Shown one piece after another: positions 37,356 to 48,700 of a stretch of 64,000 bases of DNA. Below the pieces are notes generated by a model. It did no database searches, had not been told where the DNA came from, and saw only the letters and a program-made list of their open reading frames with translations. The translations under genes and the position numbers were made by a program. Position 1 is the first letter of the stretch, and the number at the start of each line of letters is the position of its first letter. The DNA comes from Setophaga petechia (Eukaryota > Chordata > Aves > Passeriformes > Parulidae): positions 4,500,501-4,564,500 of the forward strand of contig JANCRA010000028.1 in assembly GCA_024362935.1 (NCBI GenBank), given 5' to 3'.

Positions 37356-39419
37356 AAATATATCCTTGCTTTTTCTTATACTTTTTGGCCAACCAAAATG
37401 ATTACAACTAAGTTCCCAAGTAAGACAGAAGATGTAGTTGGAGTATTGTGCCCATACAGCTGGATACTCTGTTTGCTTATGTCTGTCTGTCAGCTGCCTG
37501 CTAATTGCTTTTGAGGCCACTGACCTGCCTTTGACTACATTTGACAGCAGGAAAAAGTCCCAAAGCTTCCAACACTTTCATTTAAAAAAAATGGTTGGGT
37601 AGATGCAAGACTCTTATAAGACAAGAGGAGAAAGGCTAATGACAAAGGTCAACTTATTTGACATCAGAGAATCCACAGCAGGGATCACCCTGGAGACAAA
37701 TCCTCAGGAACCAGTTTCCATTGGAACTGCTGCTCTTCTAACACTTGTTTCAAATAGAGCTGGAACCAGAAATTAATTCCTGTTCTCACAACAGTCCACT
37801 GGCCTTAGGTAAATCATAACTTCTGATGCTACTTCCCCTGCCCTAACGTGGCTGGTGTTAAAATCCCTTATTACGTTGCTGCAACAATTCATATTTGAAA
37901 TGTACTTTGAAGGTCTGGAGAGTTGTATTTACTAATTATTACCTGTCTTGAGACATGAGCTGCATATTCAAAGTGCTAGCTTGATTCATCTGCAAGTGCC
38001 CATCACATAAGCATGTGGTATGCACTAAGACTCAAAATACAAAAGTAAAGATTACTTTTAGAGAAGACTTTATAATCAAGTCAGTTTTGAGCTCAAAACA
38101 TATAATTTTTATTACCACAACTCTTCCATTACACTGGATTTAAATTATTTCATGTTTTAGATTAGCACTTTATATTACACCAGTTTGAAAAGTAAATAGC
38201 AATTGACAGAAGACAAAAAGCCCATGCAAAGTTTGATTCTGTCCCCAAAGGCAAGTCTGATGTCTGAGATCTTAAACCTTTGATATCAAGCTGCATGTTA
38301 ATAGATAAGTTCCACAGGGCAGTTATTGAGCACAGTAATACCAGAGCTTGTCCTAGGAACACCAACAAGCACAGCACTGGTTTTGGCAATGCCACATTAC
38401 AGTAAGCAGGCATTTTTATCTTCTGCTTGGTCAGGCACTTTCCAGCCTTTCCAGAAAAGAAGATGCTTTCAGTTCTTGCAGGCAGAAAAATCAGATGGCA
38501 AAGGTCTCAGTGGAAGTACTAGAGCAAATAGGTGAACTAGATGGGATTTTTTTTTAAGATTGCATGATGGGGGGAATAGCTTCCCAAAAAGGAAACTTGC
38601 CGTGCATTAAAGGTGCTTTGTAGAAAAACTCCACTTAGAGAGGTCCCTATTTGAGGGCAAGGGAGCACACTACAATTTCCTTCAACAAGAACAGGTTAAC
38701 CTTCTATCTTCAAGCTTCCTTCTGTAACAGACTGACTACCAGCTGAATACTTAATATCTTCCAATACTGGCCTTTACATTTCCTGAAGGAACAAGCCACA
38801 TCTAAAAAGAAAAACAAAAAAAGCCACAATGGTGCCAGCTAAATTCTCCTTCTAATCCTCCCCATCTCCCTGCTCCAGACAAAATAAATACAACCTGGCC
38901 AATTTATTCTAACAACAGTGACTTAGATTTATGTCCCTTGCTCTCTATCACTGCCCTACAAACATATATTATTTTAATGTAGTATAAACAAATATTGGAT
39001 TTGCTTAACACCACATTGAGTCCTAGTGATTAAAACATATATATGCATAGAGAAAAATTTATACATGCACAAACCCCTTTGTAAGCTCTGAAGATAAAAT
39101 TATCAGTATTGCCAAACAGAGAATATGTATTATATTCTAATGACATGAGACGGTTGATTACCAACAAGCCTACTTCATTTCTAATTAGAAAAAGTTCAGT
39201 GATGATCTTCTTCCCTGCTGTTATTGCCTGACAAGAATAAACAAGGAGTCCTCTCTAGGGAAGGCACAGTAAACATCCAAACAGACATTTGCTTTGGAGC
39301 TGAGCTTCACCGTAGTAGTAAGTACTGAGGAACATAGTGGCTCACACACTACGGCTGCTCACGCATCCACCAGCGCATGATTTTAAGTGTTTACCTTAAG
39401 AAAACCGAGCTTTGCAAAG
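37356..39419. other. Intronic AT-rich sequence leading into the CpG island
   Basis: No genes or repeats were recognised beyond short A runs. Base composition changes sharply at about 39.4 kb, where the CpG island begins. Confidence 0.6.
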
Positions 39420-40072
39420 TGCATTGCAGCTGCCTAGCCGCTCCTCCTGCGCCCGCTCCTGCCAGCTCTGCTGTCACCCGCTCGGGAGTTCTGCAGGGAA
39501 GGGACCCTCCTTGGCACAGGGCTGAAGGGCAGCCGGCTGCTCCAGGCTGGACGCACTCCGCAGAGACAAAGCAAAGGGGATTTGCTTCGCTGCGATTTTC
39601 ACCCAAGGACACCCCGCTCGCCCGTCTCCCCCCATGCGGCCGCAGGCTGTGCGTGTCTCCCCGGCCGCAGCTGCACCTGTCGCCCGCAGCGCTCGCCCTG
39701 TGCCGGGATCGATATCGCGTCTGCCATCACCCCGAGCCTCGCCGAGCGCCCTCCGCTCGCACCGCGCTGCGGACACCGGTCCCTCCCGAATCCCAGCGAG
39801 CACCGATCCCATTTCATCGAGCCCACACAAACAAAGGGCGCTCCTCTTATTTTCGATAAAATTCACACAAACTAGAGAACAATACCGGAGGGGCCGCACA
39901 ATGGGCACCGGCCGCGCCGCATCCCTCACGCCATCCCTCCTCTCCAGCCCCGGCACGGCGGGCGAGCCCCGCTGACCCGAGCCCGGGACAACCCCGGGGA
40001 CGGCGGCGGCTGCACCGTGCCCGGGAAGGGCTGTCCCCGGGCAGCGGGGGATGCCCTCACAGTGGCGCTCAC

Positions 40073-40367
40073 CTGCCACGGTGTACCGGTCCAGGTAGTT
40101 GAGCACGTTGCCCACACTGAGGATGCCGGCGGCCGCTACCCGGGCCCGGCCGAGGGTCGGCGCCTTGCGGAGGGCGGCGGGGCGGTCGGGGTGCTTGCCG
40201 GCCGCCGGGGGGTTCATCCTGCCCGACAGGGTCTGCACCTCGCCCTCGGCACCCCGGCCGCAGCAGCCCCGCTCGCCGTCCTCCTCCTCCTCCTCGTCGC
40301 CAGCTCGGAGCCGCCCGCCGCAGACCGGGCTGCTGCCGGAGGAGCCGTCGCTTTCCAGGCACATCAT
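40073..40367 (-). CDS. SPNS2: SPNS2 coding exon 1 (N-terminal part of the S1P exporter)
   Basis: SPNS2 is a multi-pass plasma-membrane transporter of the spinster/major facilitator superfamily. It exports sphingosine-1-phosphate from endothelial and other cells. The exon encodes 98 residues plus one base. It begins with a double Met (MMCLE), as I recall for mammalian SPNS2. A low-complexity cytoplasmic tail with a DEEEEED run (about residues 24-30) follows, then the conserved EVQTLSG motif (about 43-49). The exon ends at the start of the first membrane helix with [18 protein letters not shown], which carries the NYLDR spinster signature. The start at 40367 is preferred because the MM pair and its sequence match the family. 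The exon ends in a good donor (GCAG|GTGAGC, GT at 40072-40071). It leaves one base of a Gly codon, which exon 2 completes exactly. The tail before EVQTLSG differs strongly from mammals, as expected for this region. The ORF continues past the donor to 39474, but that part is intron. Confidence 0.95.
40278..40297 (-). repeat. SPNS2: Coding trinucleotide run giving the Glu tract of SPNS2
   Basis: Plus-strand CTC/TCC repeats read as GAG codons on the minus strand and encode the DEEEEED segment in the N-terminal cytoplasmic tail. Acidic runs are also present near the N terminus of mammalian SPNS2, but their length differs. Confidence 0.75.
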
Positions 40368-40411
40368 GGGCTGCGGGAGGGAATCTCGGCGTGCGGGAGC
40401 CCGGGCGGGGA

Positions 40412-40450
40412 GACCGACCGACGGACGGACGGACGGACAGACGGACGGAG
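40412..40450. repeat. GACG/GGAC tetranucleotide microsatellite in the SPNS2 5' leader region
   Basis: Imperfect tandem GGAC units (GACC GACC GACG GACG and so on, with one GACA variant) lie 45-83 bp upstream of the SPNS2 ATG. They are probably transcribed as part of the 5' UTR or sit just at the start site. Confidence 0.8.
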
Positions 40451-40528
40451 AGAGCGAGCGGAGCGCGCTCAGCGCCGCATCCCGCGGTCGCCCCGAGCCT
40501 GCCCGGGACAGGCCGGCTCTGACAGCCC

Positions 40529-40625
40529 GGGCGGGGCCGGGGCGGCGGGGGCGGGGGGGGCGGATGAGGCTCCGCCCCCGCCTTGCGCCCCGCCCCGCCC
40601 CGGCGGCCGTGCGCGCCCCGCCCCA
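40529..40625 (-). promoter_or_regulatory. SPNS2: GC-box cluster, likely core promoter of SPNS2
   Basis: Dense GGGGCGGGG/CCCCGCCCC elements (SP/KLF-type GC boxes) occur on both strands, 160-260 bp upstream of the SPNS2 start codon. The plus strand has several G runs in a row (40531-40562), which could form a G-quadruplex. The transcription start site cannot be fixed from sequence. It is probably between this cluster and 40368. Confidence 0.55.
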
Positions 40626-40996
40626 GCGGTGCCGAGGGGTCCGTGCGGCCGGGCCGGGGCGGCGCAGCGGGGCGGCGCCTCAGCCGCCCTCGAACCGGCC
40701 CTAACAGGTGCCCCCTCAGCCGTCCAGGGACCAGCCCGCAGGGGTGTCCCCTCAGCCCGCCTCGGGGCGCTTCCTCATCCCTCCTCAGACCGGACCTGAG
40801 GGGTCCCTCAGCCGCTTCAGATCGGCACCTCATCTGTTTTCAATGTGGCCCTGAGGGTGTCCCTCCAGCACCCCACCGGTGCCCTGAGGGAATCCCTCAG
40901 CCCAGACAGGAGCGGGTTCTCCCTCAGCCCGCCTCAGACCGGGCGGTTCCTCAGAAAGCTCAGCTCGGCCCCTCCTCAGCCCAGCCCAGCCCGGGT

Positions 40997-41265
40997 TGAG
41001 GAGGTTTTCTCTGTCCGCCTGAGGTGACCCCTCAGCCCGGCCGTGAGGGGATCCCCCCTCAGCTCAGCCCAGCCCAGCCCAGCCCAGCCCAGCCATGAGG
41101 AGGTTTTCTCTCTGTCCGCCTGAGGTGATCCCTCAGCCCGGCCGTGAGGGGATCCCCTCTCAGCCCAGCCCAGCCCGCACATGAGGAGCTTTTCCCTCTG
41201 TTCCCCCCAGGTGATCCCTCAGCCCGGCTGTGAGGGGATTCTCCCTCAGCTCACCTCAGCCGCGC
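40997..41265. repeat. Three-copy, about 85-100 bp GC-rich tandem repeat upstream of SPNS2
   Basis: Three successive units start with TGAGGAG[GC]TTTTC.CTCTGT, continue through AGGTGA.CCCTCAGCCCGGC.GTGAGGGGAT and end in a CTCAG/CCCAG-rich stretch. Unit starts are near 40997, 41095 and 41180. The first unit contains a nested pentanucleotide CCCAG run (about 41066-41092). A more degenerate CCCTCAGCCC motif continues back to about 40700, so the array may once have been longer. Confidence 0.8.
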
Positions 41266-42084
41266 CCCTCAGCCCTGGAGAGGCCGGGTCTCACCAGAGC
41301 ATTGGGTCACGTAATGAATTTCCTTTATCTACCCTTATTATTCTTCAGCACTGCACAACGAACTTCAAACACACGGGTGGGTGGAAGTGTGGAGGTAGCT
41401 GGAAGAAAAACGAACCCACCAAACAAAACCAATGACTCCAGCATACCAGCTTGTACCCAACAATGAACTCCATGTGGGTTGTGCGGGCCCACCCTCAGAT
41501 GTGGATTTTAAAAATAAATCTGTCCAAAAGTTCTCCTTGCCTATCCTGAGTGCCCAGAGCTGTCTCCTGGGCAGGGAAGGGACAGTGCCATGCAGGGCGA
41601 GGGCTCGCTGGGATGTGCCGCAGACCTCATAACTTCCTGCTTGGCCCCAGATGATTTTCCTATTGCACAAAAGGAGCTTCAGGAACAACACACATCTTCA
41701 AAGGAAGTAAAATTGCTCTGGAGTTCCCCCCACTGCAAACAGTACCATCCCGCTCCCTATAAAGTTCCACCTTTGAGCTAAGAACGGCCAAGAAACATTT
41801 CATTTCAAAAGGAGAATCTTCAAAGAGATAAAAGTGTTCACAAGCAGAGTGGCTCCAGCCTGTCATACCTGTCATAAAACTACAAAAGGTAACTAAAACC
41901 AGAGAAATAAAAAGGCTGCAGGAGAACCAACACATGTCCAAAACCAGCATGTTACAATTTCAGATTTCTCTCAGTTTGTTGATATTACCTAAGAAAATGT
42001 GTTGTGATTAAAGCCTTTGTCTCTTGGGTATTTAAACAAATCCCCCGTGCCTTTCCCTGAGGAACGCAGAGCTTGCAGCACAGC

Positions 42085-42086
<2 letters not shown>

Positions 42087-42129
<43 letters not shown>
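42087..42129. repeat. (GT)21 microsatellite
   Basis: An uninterrupted GT run of about 43 bp, about 1.7 kb upstream of the SPNS2 ATG and outside the CpG island. Confidence 0.96.
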
Positions 42130-42132
<3 letters not shown>

Positions 42133-42675
42133 TCAGCAAACCTGGCTGTGTCACACCCTGCCCACCAATGACACCAGATTCTGACTATGACAGAAATCTG
42201 GGGAGATACCACCAACGTAACCCTCAGGATGCTACCAGAGAAAAGGGCACTTTTGGTGAGTCACCTGCAATTCAGGGCTGCTTGTGCAACACTGCTGAGG
42301 AGAGGAGCAAACACCATTTCCGGTGATAGGTGACACTCCCAAACTGTGAGAGGTGACAATGCAGACCATTGGGAATGGGTCTGCACAGATGTTCCAGAGC
42401 TCATTTCAGTAACACAAACAACATATCTGGTTTAATGATAGTGCTCAGGTTGACTTATTGAAGTCTAGGGGATCATTTTTTGCTCCATAGCAGCATCTGC
42501 AGTTCAGATGGATATGGGAACAGTTATTGTGACAAAAGTGCTTATTCATGCCCCCACTAATTTCAGAATTCTAGTGGTGTACCTAATTTGGTTAAGTCAC
42601 AGTGCTCACATGTTATACAGCCCAAAAGGAAGCACAAAAACAAACCAAACAAAACCAACAGAAAATGGTAGAACT

Positions 42676-42742
42676 GAAAAGAAAAAAAAAAGAAAGAAAA
42701 CAAGGAAAAGGAAGAAAATAAGAAAAAGGAAAAAGAAATTAA
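42676..42742. repeat. Polypurine A-rich tract
   Basis: Almost pure A/G (GAAAAGAAAAAAAAAAGAAAG and so on). The Lys/Arg-rich open frame through it is an artefact of the low complexity. Confidence 0.8.
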
Positions 42743-45700
42743 ATGGTTTCACAAGGACCACTTGGCTTGCTCAGCAGTGGAGGCAAAACTCATGGGTTTT
42801 TAACTTATCAGGCACTAAACACAGCTGAAGTGCCACTTCAAGGAGTCCTGCCCAGAGCAGCCAAAGTGTCCAGGAGCCCTCAGATACAAATGGTCTGCTC
42901 ACAGTCTATTCTGCTCTCTGCTATTAGACTCTCACAGTCTATTTTCTCACTGCTTGGTCTACCCCAGGTTCTGCACAGAGAAAGCAATGTTCAGAAAATG
43001 TCAATGAGATTAAAAGGTAGGGTAAAATTAAAGACCTTAGTATCTTGAGTCAGATGGTTCTCCTGAAAGCAGCTAAGAAAGCACAGTTTTCTTAAGGAAC
43101 AGGTGTTTCATTTCATTTTTTCTTTTAATTTACCAGTATCAAGCACACAAACACAGCTAAAACTGGAGCCATAGTGGCTTACTGCACATTACAATAACTG
43201 CCTAAAAAGACTAGGGAGTGACTTCTCCAAATCTCCTCAATCCAGCAAATCCCCAAGCAAAGAAAAAATCATCCCAAACACCAAAGGTGAACATACATTT
43301 TCCAAAGATTAGGCAGACTTCTGCTGGCCATTGAACATGCAGCACTGCAGGACCAAGCTGAAGGAGCATGCAAGAGCATCTTTTATTCCTGATGTAGGGA
43401 GAAGTTTCAGCTCAGAGACAACCACAGGTACAGCACAAAGACATTGGTTGGGGCTGTGAGTTATGTGGACACACAGGGTCTTGCAGCCAAGCCTGACACC
43501 TCCCACTGTTCATGGAAAACTCACAGACAAACACAGACAATGCCAGTGCATCCATGTCACGAGATTTATGTAAAGAGAAAGCAGAGAGAACTGGGAAAAG
43601 TGTAATAGAATGGTCTTTAGTGGCAGGATGAATCATATAACTGAACTGCCTTTAAGAGGAACAGCACAGATTCTAGCTCAGAGACATTGCTGGGCTCGGC
43701 TGTTCCAGGGTATTGAGAGGCAGGTTGATTACACTGTGCAAGTTCTAACATGGGGAGAAAAACACCAGTTTTAAGAGCTCTAATCAAGGGGGAAAAGCAT
43801 AGCAAGAACCAGAACAATGCTGAGAGCTGGAGTTAGAAAAATTCTAATGAATCATCTGGTTCATATTTGTTACAGTGATTATCCTCTGGAACAAAATACT
43901 AAAGAAGGAGTGTATTCTCTATCCCTTTCTGTCCTCTGATCCACGTTTGATTGCCTTTCTAGAAAGTGCATTACTGAATTCAAGATGAGCTCTTGCACTC
44001 CCTGCAGAGAGAATGGGCTGTAATTTGATGACACAGGAGCTCAGGCTAGGTGGGTTGAAGTCCTAGCCCTGAAGATAGCAGTTCTTACTCTGCTTACCAA
44101 GCACACATTTTCTGCACCTACCTCGGTCATTTGATTGATCTGAGCACAGCCCTAGGAAAGCACAGGACAACAACCCAGTCTTGAAATGGTGACTGCACAA
44201 CAGGAGTGTCCACACAGCCCAGGTGACAAAGATGGACAGCATCCTCCTGGTACTGGGCACACTTTGTTTTGTCTAAAAGCTAGGAGTCTCCTTCATACTG
44301 GGATCACTACCAAGAGTTTTGTGGATTGAAAAGCAAGTCTGAGCTCTGCTAGCTCATCTTCCAGCTTCTTCCACATTAGGCATGTCATCCCTGCTTCAGA
44401 ATGAGCCCTGGCCAGTTCCTGTAGAATCAAGGGAATTCAGTAGGACAGGTAGAATTGGCAGCCTTCCTGGTCTCTGAGAGCCTCTCAGCCCACACCCCAT
44501 CCCTGTCTGGTACCCGTGCCACAAACACAGTGTTGGGGTGAGACCAAAGCAAACCAGGCTCTAGTCCTGTGTTCAGGGAACTTGCAGGCTGCAGACTCTG
44601 TGAGGAATGAACAGACTCACTTGTCAGCAGCTCTGCTCTCTCCCAGGGCAGTCAACAGAGTGTATCCCTTCAGGGATTATTTTCTTCCTCTCAGTATTTT
44701 GTTAGTATTGTAAAAGCTTGAAAATGTTTATTTTAGTTTATCCTGGCCTGCACTTAGTGATTTTTCCTCATCTCCAGAGTTCTAGAGAGGGTCAGTATGA
44801 GCAGAAGTGCTTCTGTTTGACAACAGAACTTATCTTTGAGGAAACAAACCCACATTTGCCAGTGCACCAATATTAACTTCAGTGACATAGTCCAGCAGCT
44901 GAGCCAGGGGCTGTTCCTGGCCTGCAGGAAGGTCATGAGCAGACTCCACCCTTTCTCCCAAGAGAGCATGGCTGTTTGCAAAGAAGGATGGGGAGCTGGA
45001 CCAGCTGTGGAAGTAAAACCCAGATGGTTGATAACCAGGCTGGACCTTACCTAGTTTAAGCAGTTAGTGGATGCTGAAGAACTGGACCATCACGAGAACA
45101 TCACATTGTCCTTTTGGAAACAAAGGAAATTAGCCTAGCTTGTTTCAAATCCAGTTTTCTTCTTCAGTTAGTAAAAATCTTGGGAAAAACATCCTCACTT
45201 TTTTTTCTTCAGAAAGTCACAACAATCTCTAAACCAGAACTGCCAAAGGGCTGGAGTCTCCCTGAAGATGCTTTGCCCCTACCATTGTCAGGAGCAGTAA
45301 CTGCATACAACAATCTAACATGTTCAACTGTAAATAATTATGACTCAATGCTATTATTGTCCTTTTCCTGTTTTGCTTTATCTGATTCAAAATCAGGACT
45401 CAAACACAGACACACAGAGACACACAGTTTCTCACTTAAGAAAAATAGAGCTACACAGAATCCCTCACTACAGGATCAAACCCCAGATATCAGGTTGTCC
45501 AGATATGAGCCTTAAACTGATGAAATTCCATGAAAAGTCATATCATCAGGTGGTCATCCAGGCTGTGAGGGCAAAACACAGGACAATGACACAACTGTCT
45601 GTAGCACTGTGCATTCTTGGGCTTCAAACAGATTGCAGCTCTGCAGAACAGGAATCACAACCCTGCAATTGCACACCTGCATTCCCATTATGCCCATGGT

Positions 45701-48700
45701 TATACCATGGCTTCTTTTTCCTTCACAAATTTCTCAGCTGAATTAACCTGTGTTACTGACACTTGATATTACACAGTAGCATTTACAAGCTCAGAGGTTT
45801 CTTGTGAGATGCTGTACCAGGGAGACAAGACAAGGATCACACAGCTCTCCCAAGGCAGTGAAGGGGGATATACATTAGCACATATCTCCCTGCTTTCCAG
45901 CAGTCACTCTCTCAGGCTCTGTACTCTAAACTACCTCTGGAGACCATCCTCTGGATCTTATTTAATGCCTTCAATGCTCATTGATGTGAATAACCTTCTG
46001 GTCACAATCCATTTCCCTCCACATCCACATATCACACATCTCACTGAGGAGGGCTCTGGACACTGACCATGGCACCTCCAGAATAATTTCATTAAACAAA
46101 GAAGATACAAACACTGCCCCAAGATGCACAAAAGTTTTAAAATCTCCCAGAAGCCAAATGAGACTTAATATTGAAAGTGTAGCAGTGTTTTATTTCATTG
46201 AATTCAACAGAAACATGGAGGCAAAACAGTGAATCAAAAGAAAAATCCATGAACAGAAGCTGGCATCCCCAGGCCCAGTTCTTTTCTGATCCTCACATTG
46301 TTGTGCCTGAAAAGATAAATTGGATGCTGAAGAAGCTGTATTTCCATGAAAACATTTAGCTTTTGAAACAATACAAGCAGCTGCTCTCACCCTCCACTAC
46401 AATCCTACATAAATGCTGGAATATTTGTTTGTGACTTTTTCAGTTACAACATTTGTATAATGTTCAGGGCTGCCTTGCATAGAATAGCTCATGCCAACCA
46501 AAACCAAATTAAAGGGAAAAAACCAAAAAAGTCCCACACACACAAAAAAACCAAGCACTCCAAACAACCCTGTTCTCTCCACTCCCAGAGGCAGCTGGTA
46601 CAGAAGGCAAACACTGCCACTGCCCTTTGTGATGTCTTAGAAAATGGCCTTTGATGTTCAGATTTGTTGAGTGCCATGATCCATTTCTAGAAGTCCTTGC
46701 CTGCATTATACTCAGAGGAATCCTAATGCTCCAAATAAATGGAGTTTGTGGTGTCACCTCAAGTCCCAGCAGGGACTACAATTACTAGTGTGCCACATTT
46801 TTGGCAAGTTCTGTTCCGTTTGAATGAAGGATGTAGACTCTGAACTTCTGCCTCTGCCTGCTGGAGCAGTTGGATTCTGGAGATGATAAGATGCATCTTT
46901 GCCTTTAGCCCCACTTCTCAGAACTGCCAAATACTTGAGGTCTGATTAACTGGTATTTAAGAGCCCAGTGTGGAATGGACAGCTACAGAAATAGCATTCT
47001 TGCACTACCCCAGCATTTTAGGAAGAGACTGCCAGATCCATGTGGGAGCAGAGGAATCCTAAAACAATAAGGACAGACCCAGCAGTTACCAATTCATAAA
47101 CAGCTTCCTGGCATCTTACAAAAGGTTCAAGCCATGAGAAGGGGATGCAAAAACATTAACAGAAATGGTTCCATTCTTTGCTTTGCCCACGTGAGGACAG
47201 GTAAAAGATGCAGTCACACAGCATGGAACAGGCTGGAGCTGTACAGCTCTGACTGTGTGGTTTACTCATGCGAGTTGACTTAACTCATTTCAAGACCAAA
47301 TTTCCTCAAGCAACTTGGAAAATTCTGGATTAATCCTAGCAGCTCGAAATAGGACTGAGCATCCATTGCCCCAGACATTGTCATGAAAATTGCAAGCCCA
47401 GTGCCAAAACATCATGTGCTTTATGTCAGTACATCATCAGGGTCACTTGAATTTAGAGGGCTCTAAGCAGACTGAGCATTTTCAGTTAAACAAAATACAT
47501 CTATAATCTCATCACCCAAAGGGTCAATCTGAACTTTCTGAAGAGGGGTTTATTTTACATCACACTTAGTAATTTTCATGCCTTTTCAGCATTTTCAGTG
47601 AAGCCATTTGGTTTACAATAGGGTATTGGGAATGCAGCCTCCTAGACCACCAGCAGTGACATCCTGGGACTGAATGGCTGCCTACAATTCTGTGGTGCAG
47701 GATTTGACAACCAGGTAGAGAGGACAGAAGGAACCAGCAGCTGTTCCTAGTGGTTCTACACTTAGTTCAGCAGTTTCAAACTCTGCTGTCCACACTGGGG
47801 ACTGATTCACTTGATCAAACAGAACAGAACATGCAGGGGTTTCTTCACTGGTGTGTTGCCCTGCCCAGCTTGTAAAGAGGTCAAGAACATCTGCAAAGAA
47901 CTCTTTGTGTATCACAGCAAATTCTATACCATGAGCATTAAAATTAAAAAAAAAAAAAAGAGAAAAGGAAGAAAATGAAAGGCAGTTGTTCTTCAAAGCC
48001 AAAGTGCTACTCCAAATTTAGAAAGCTGAGCTAGGTTTCTACCCAAGGTAGCAGTGGTTCAGGTACTAGTGAGGTGCTTTGAAGGGATCACAGTTTGAAT
48101 GTAGTAAGGATCAGGGAATTTAAGAGCAATTTGAGAAAGAACATCCAAATTATTCTCAGATCATTCATGTCTTAAAAGGAAAGAGAAAGAATGAGGTTGT
48201 CAGTGCACTGCCTAGGTAAAGTAGCATAGGGTAAGGGGTAGGTACACTTGAACTTACCTCTTATAGAATGGAGAGATAAGGGAAAGAAGAAAAATTAGAT
48301 ACTAAGTAAAGGGATGTGTGCTGCCAATTACAAAGTTACCTGCAACTCTGGACATTATCAGCAGTTTCTATTTCTTAGTGCAAATAATTCTGTATCCTAA
48401 TGAGAGAACCTTTAAATTAGGCTTCATTTTTGACACCAGAGGGAACTGACCACAGAACCAAATGCTGGTTGTGATTTGTGTAGTTGTGCTTTCACTTGTG
48501 TCATCTTTCTTGTATGCAAACAGAATGTAGCCACTGAGTGCTTGGTGTTTAACAGGGGCTGTTTCACAGAGCTGAAACAATCAGGAGTCCAAGTGGCCAA
48601 GAGAAGGGTTAGAGAACAGTGACAGAATAGAAAGCCACCTACTGAGAAAGAGGCTACAAAAAACATACTATTACCACAGAGGGACACATTTTGATAACTT

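Larger units (their letters stand above)
3160..40072 (-). other. SPNS2: SPNS2 intron 1 (36.9 kb)
   Basis: The intron is bounded by the exon 1 donor GTGAGC (40072 downward) and the exon 2 acceptor TTGTAG (3160). Splice phase is 1. Its first 650 bases (39420-40072) belong to the CpG island. The rest is AT-rich and repeat-bearing, with CR1 pieces, two MIR-like SINEs, two minisatellites and a compound dinucleotide run, all listed separately. No known gene was recognised inside it. A large first intron is typical for genes with CpG-island promoters and is a usual place for enhancers, but no specific enhancer can be demonstrated from sequence alone. Confidence 0.9.
39420..41290. promoter_or_regulatory. 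SPNS2: CpG island spanning the SPNS2 promoter, exon 1 and start of intron 1
   Basis: GC content rises abruptly from the AT-rich flanks, and CpG dinucleotides become abundant (runs such as GCGGCCGC, CCGGGCGG, GCGCGCCCC). The island covers the 5' end of intron 1, coding exon 1, the 5' leader and the proximal upstream region. No TATA box is evident, which fits a dispersed CpG-island promoter. The boundaries are estimates by eye. Confidence 0.85.

Noticed and set aside
37115..37520. ORFs rich in His/Thr or Tyr/Ile/Val/Cys, up to 198 codons.
   Set aside because: They are translation artefacts of the AC/AT microsatellite.
39474..40072. Continuation of the SPNS2 exon 1 ORF beyond the YTVAG motif.
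   Set aside because: A consensus donor lies exactly where family members continue with VLLDIQQHFG, and that sequence is found in exon 2 at 3159. The rest is read-through into the intron.
39377..40833. Long plus- and minus-strand ORFs in other frames of the CpG island (for example 40017-40799 plus and 40069-40833 minus).
   Set aside because: GC-rich DNA has few stop codons. The translations are Pro/Arg/Ala/Gly-rich with no domain, and they overlap the verified SPNS2 exon in wrong frames.
45114..45515. Plus-strand 133-codon ORF with an acceptor-like TTTTTTTTCTTCAG.
   Set aside because: No donor, no recognised domain, and low-complexity His/Thr segments at the end. Insufficient for an exon call.
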